NCBI GenBank assembly: GCA_005281725.1
Contig: SSBO01000001.1
Coordinates: forward strand, 5,998,399 to 6,062,398
Origin: Wuchereria bancrofti
Taxonomy: Eukaryota; Nematoda; Chromadorea; Rhabditida; Onchocercidae
DNA: 64,000 bases
Direction: 5' to 3'
This document shows, piece by piece, positions 61,564 through 64,000 of this stretch (position 1 is the stretch's first letter; every line of letters begins with the position of its first letter). The translations under genes were made by a program, and so were the position numbers. The notes beneath the pieces were generated by a model. That model did not search any database, was not told the DNA's origin, and saw only the letters and a list, made by a program, of their open reading frames with translations.

Positions 61564-62422
61564 ATGGACTCTTCAAGTGAAAGTTCGGATGATGATTACA
61601 GCATTCTTGGTGATGCATTACGTGATGTTGCTTCTTACAACAAAACTGGAGAAGTTGGCTGGGTAAGTTGGCTGCTTCAAATGTGGTTATGATAGTGCGA
61701 ATCATAATGCTCCTCAGATACCTGGTCTTGGCTTTTCTTTATTCATTATGTTTCTTCTTTCATTGTAACAGTTATGTTTTATGTAGCAAAAACATGTAAA
61801 CCAAGATTTTTTCTGCATGTGGAGGCTACCATTGTATTTTAAAGACACGTAAGGTTTAAGGATTCCAAGGAATTTGTGGATCGACCAAATGAGCAAGCAG
61901 TAGCTTTCTATAATCTTATCAAATACAGCCTATTGATGTTCACGCTACCATTCATTGCAATGTATTGTTTCTATCTTTTCATTAAAGGTGAGCATTTTTT
62001 GATTAGAATTAATTGAAGCATAACACATTCATTCTACCAAACGTGAGGCTCTTTTACTTCATCGACATATATATAATGTTCAGTTTACATTAGTTTGTGG
62101 TTTTGGAAGTATTTATTCTATGAATTGAAATAGCTCCAAAATGATTACATCTCATTTCTGCTTCATGCCTTTTCCAGTTATAATAGTTGAGAATGGTGCC
62201 TTTTTTATTATGAAAATTATCTTCAAAATGAATATGACTTCTTCAAATTAACGTATGATTCCTTCAGATCATGTCGGATGGTCACCATCTTCTGCTCTTA
62301 TACCTGCTGCTGTTGTTGCCGTTTTAGTCGTTTATTTGGTGATCGCTGTGTTTGTGTATGTAGCATACAAAGAAGAAAAGAATGATGCGGAACTGCAAGA
62401 AATCGTGAAGAAGCGGGAATAG
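61564..62422 (+). CDS. VMA21-like V-ATPase assembly protein, copy 1
   Basis: VMA21 is an ER membrane chaperone for assembly of the V-ATPase Vo sector. Exons 61564-61662, 61861-61987 and 62268-62422 give 126 aa. It has an acidic Ser-rich N terminus (MDSSSESSDDD), a first membrane helix (YSLLMFTLPFIAMYCFYLF), a short loop (KDHVGW), a second helix (IPAAVVAVLVVYLVIAVFVY) and VAYKEEKND, the VMA21 arrangement with the conserved VFVYVAY end. The second exon's acceptor (TTTAAG) is weak but is the one that keeps phase. It is more divergent than the copy beginning at 63485, and its C terminus (LQEIVKKRE) gives no obvious dilysine ER signal. A poly(A) signal lies at 62918. Confidence 0.8.
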
Positions 62423-62423
62423 A

Positions 62424-63484
62424 TACGTTATCTGCTTAGTTATAATATGCTTAGTTATTATTAGCTTTTAATTAATGGTTGCATAAGGCTAATATTTTTC
62501 ATATGAAACATTTTTCTTAGAATTACTATTAGCTTGATCTTACATAGTTTCTAATCATAAAAAAGCTCTATAACGGGAGGCGTATAATGTTCTAACTGTC
62601 AGAAATGCAAATGGATTTTTCAGAAAATGTTCCTTCCCACGTTAGCTGTCTTGAGCTCCTGAAGTCTTAATTTTTAAGGCTGATTAATACGCAGTCTGTG
62701 TCTTAGTTGTGAATCTCTTGTCAATCTTCCATCGACCATTTTCTGTTTTTTATAAAAAAGTGTCTTGGGATGTGTAGTAAGCATTGTACATGAGTTTTTT
62801 ATATTCATTGTATAAATTTCATGAGATTCGTATATTGTTATTTGAAAACAGTTTCGACTACAAAATACAGAGAGAGGAATTTTATCCATGCAACTTTGAT
62901 TAAGTTCATGATTAACCAATAAATCATTGTTAAATCGCAGGAGAATTTTCTAACGAGTGGCTAAACAAAAGCTTTTTTAACGAAGAAGAATTTAGAAAAT
63001 ATCCTTCAATCCGTGCTTTATTGGTTATACTAGAGTTGGCAATTTTTAGTATTGAATTTTTCATACATCATTAGGACGGGTAGGTTTTTCATATATTAAG
63101 AGATGTATATAAAACAATGTTTTCAAGTAATTTCACCAGCTGAGATTTGTGTGTACTTGTGAGTACTTGATGCAACATTTGCGGGTTTTTCTTACCATGA
63201 ATATATTTTGTCGGTGTTATGTATTTTGATGGTAAAAACTTGATGATAAAACACTGTTTTATTTTGTTTTGTTTTGAGAGAGAAATTCTGTTTTAACAGT
63301 TCTGCATATACAAACGTGTTTCATCTTACATTCAAGGGAAAAATTAAATAGTAAAGGAGCCGTCTCAGTCGCATTTTTGAAATGAAAAAATGCTTTAACA
63401 TTTTGAACTGCGTTGCAGGATCTTAATTTTTTGCAGGATTTTTCAATCCGAAGAATTGAGCTATCGGACGATTAAAATCATTTG
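62424..63484. other. Spacer between the two VMA21-like genes
   Basis: No exon is seen. A TTTTTTGCAG site at about 63427-63436 is a plausible trans-splice acceptor for the downstream gene. Confidence 0.45.
62918..62923 (+). promoter_or_regulatory. Poly(A) signal of VMA21-like copy 1
   Basis: AATAAA lies about 500 bp after the stop codon. Confidence 0.5.
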
Positions 63485-64000
63485 ATGGACCAGTTTATTC
63501 CTAACCTTCGCGATAAAACTGTTCAAACAGCAGTAAAAAATTTACTCACTTATTCACTGACAATTATAGTAGTCCCGCTGGGATCTATGTTCTTTTTGAA
63601 AAAATTCGTTTTTGAAGGTAAATATTCTTCGTTCCAGATGGGAGTCACCACATATGATTGAAAGATGTTGCAACGGATTTGAATAATTGAGAATTCCCAT
63701 CGTCTTATTGGTTGAGGTGTATTACATACAGTAAAGTTTCATATCTGTTTTGATATAAAAATTTTACTGATCTAGATGAATGTATACTTTTTAAAAGATT
63801 TTGAAATATTGAAATTCTAGGAAGACATTCTTTTTGGGAATGATGAAGCAAACATTCTCTATTTTTACAAATCTTTTGAACACAAATCTAGTAAATTTTG
63901 AGTATTTGTTTACTTTTGTAAATCACAGCGCTTCTTGGTTACGACAATCAGGAATCGATTTTGTATTCTGCAATCCTTGCGGTTGTACTTGTTCACATTT
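63485..64000 (+). CDS. VMA21: VMA21, V-ATPase assembly factor, copy 2 (cut by the window end)
   Basis: Exon 1 is 63485-63617 and exon 2 starts at 63929 and runs off the window. Exon 1 reads TVQTAVKNLLTYSL, then a first helix (TIIVVPLGSMFFLKKFVFE); exon 2 reads LLGYDNQESILYSAILAVVL before the window ends. This matches animal VMA21 (FF..K.xxFEGxLG, then a YxAIxAVVxVHV helix) better than the upstream copy does. The phase-1 junction (GAA G|GTAAAT to CACAG|CG) is consistent. Confidence 0.88.

Overview
The window is AT-rich nuclear DNA of an animal with many small introns (about 50-600 bp, GT-AG with TTTCAG-type acceptors). The closest family matches, the U1 snRNA 5' end AAACTTACCTG and acceptor-like sequence directly upstream of start codons (as in SL trans-splicing) point to a nematode, most likely a spirurid or filarial worm. 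That is an inference; no species is named by the sequence. All gene models were built by hand from frame, splice-site phase and family resemblance, so exon edges are usually good to the base but unproven.

Layout. 1-3164 (+): 3' part of a Ser-rich protein with SxIP-like motifs. 4757-4923 (+): U1 snRNA gene. 5180-5857 (+): UFM1. Then four minus-strand genes: 6860-9052 EF-hand rhomboid protease; 11309-14687 CNNM-type metal transporter; 16362-19830 a protein with four RING-like zinc modules and a ubiquitin-like tail; 20550-24689 a surface protein with two C-type lectin-like domains. Then three plus-strand genes: 26077-29252 bystin; 29911-32428 mitochondrial ribosomal protein L3; 33290-35305 FSN-1/FBXO45. 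37216-39209 (-): METTL18-like methyltransferase-fold protein. 39210-43673: gene-poor. 43674-45403 (-): mitochondrial ribosomal protein L11. 45852-50406 (+): acidic C2H2 zinc-finger protein. 52832-54621 (-): PGAP2. 56586-60553 (+): ORC3. 61564-62422 and 63485-64000 (+): two VMA21-like V-ATPase assembly factors in tandem.

The content is mostly housekeeping: splicing (U1), protein modification (UFM1, FSN-1, RING protein), ribosome production (bystin, MRPL3, MRPL11), replication licensing (ORC3), GPI-anchor remodelling (PGAP2) and V-ATPase assembly (VMA21). There is no clear evidence of a mobile element, CRISPR array or tRNA. I see no unmistakable new system. The most unusual items are the four-RING plus Ubl protein, the VMA21 pair, and four independent small local duplications that copied splice boundaries or exon pieces into neighbouring introns (CLEC, bystin, MRPL3, MRPL11).
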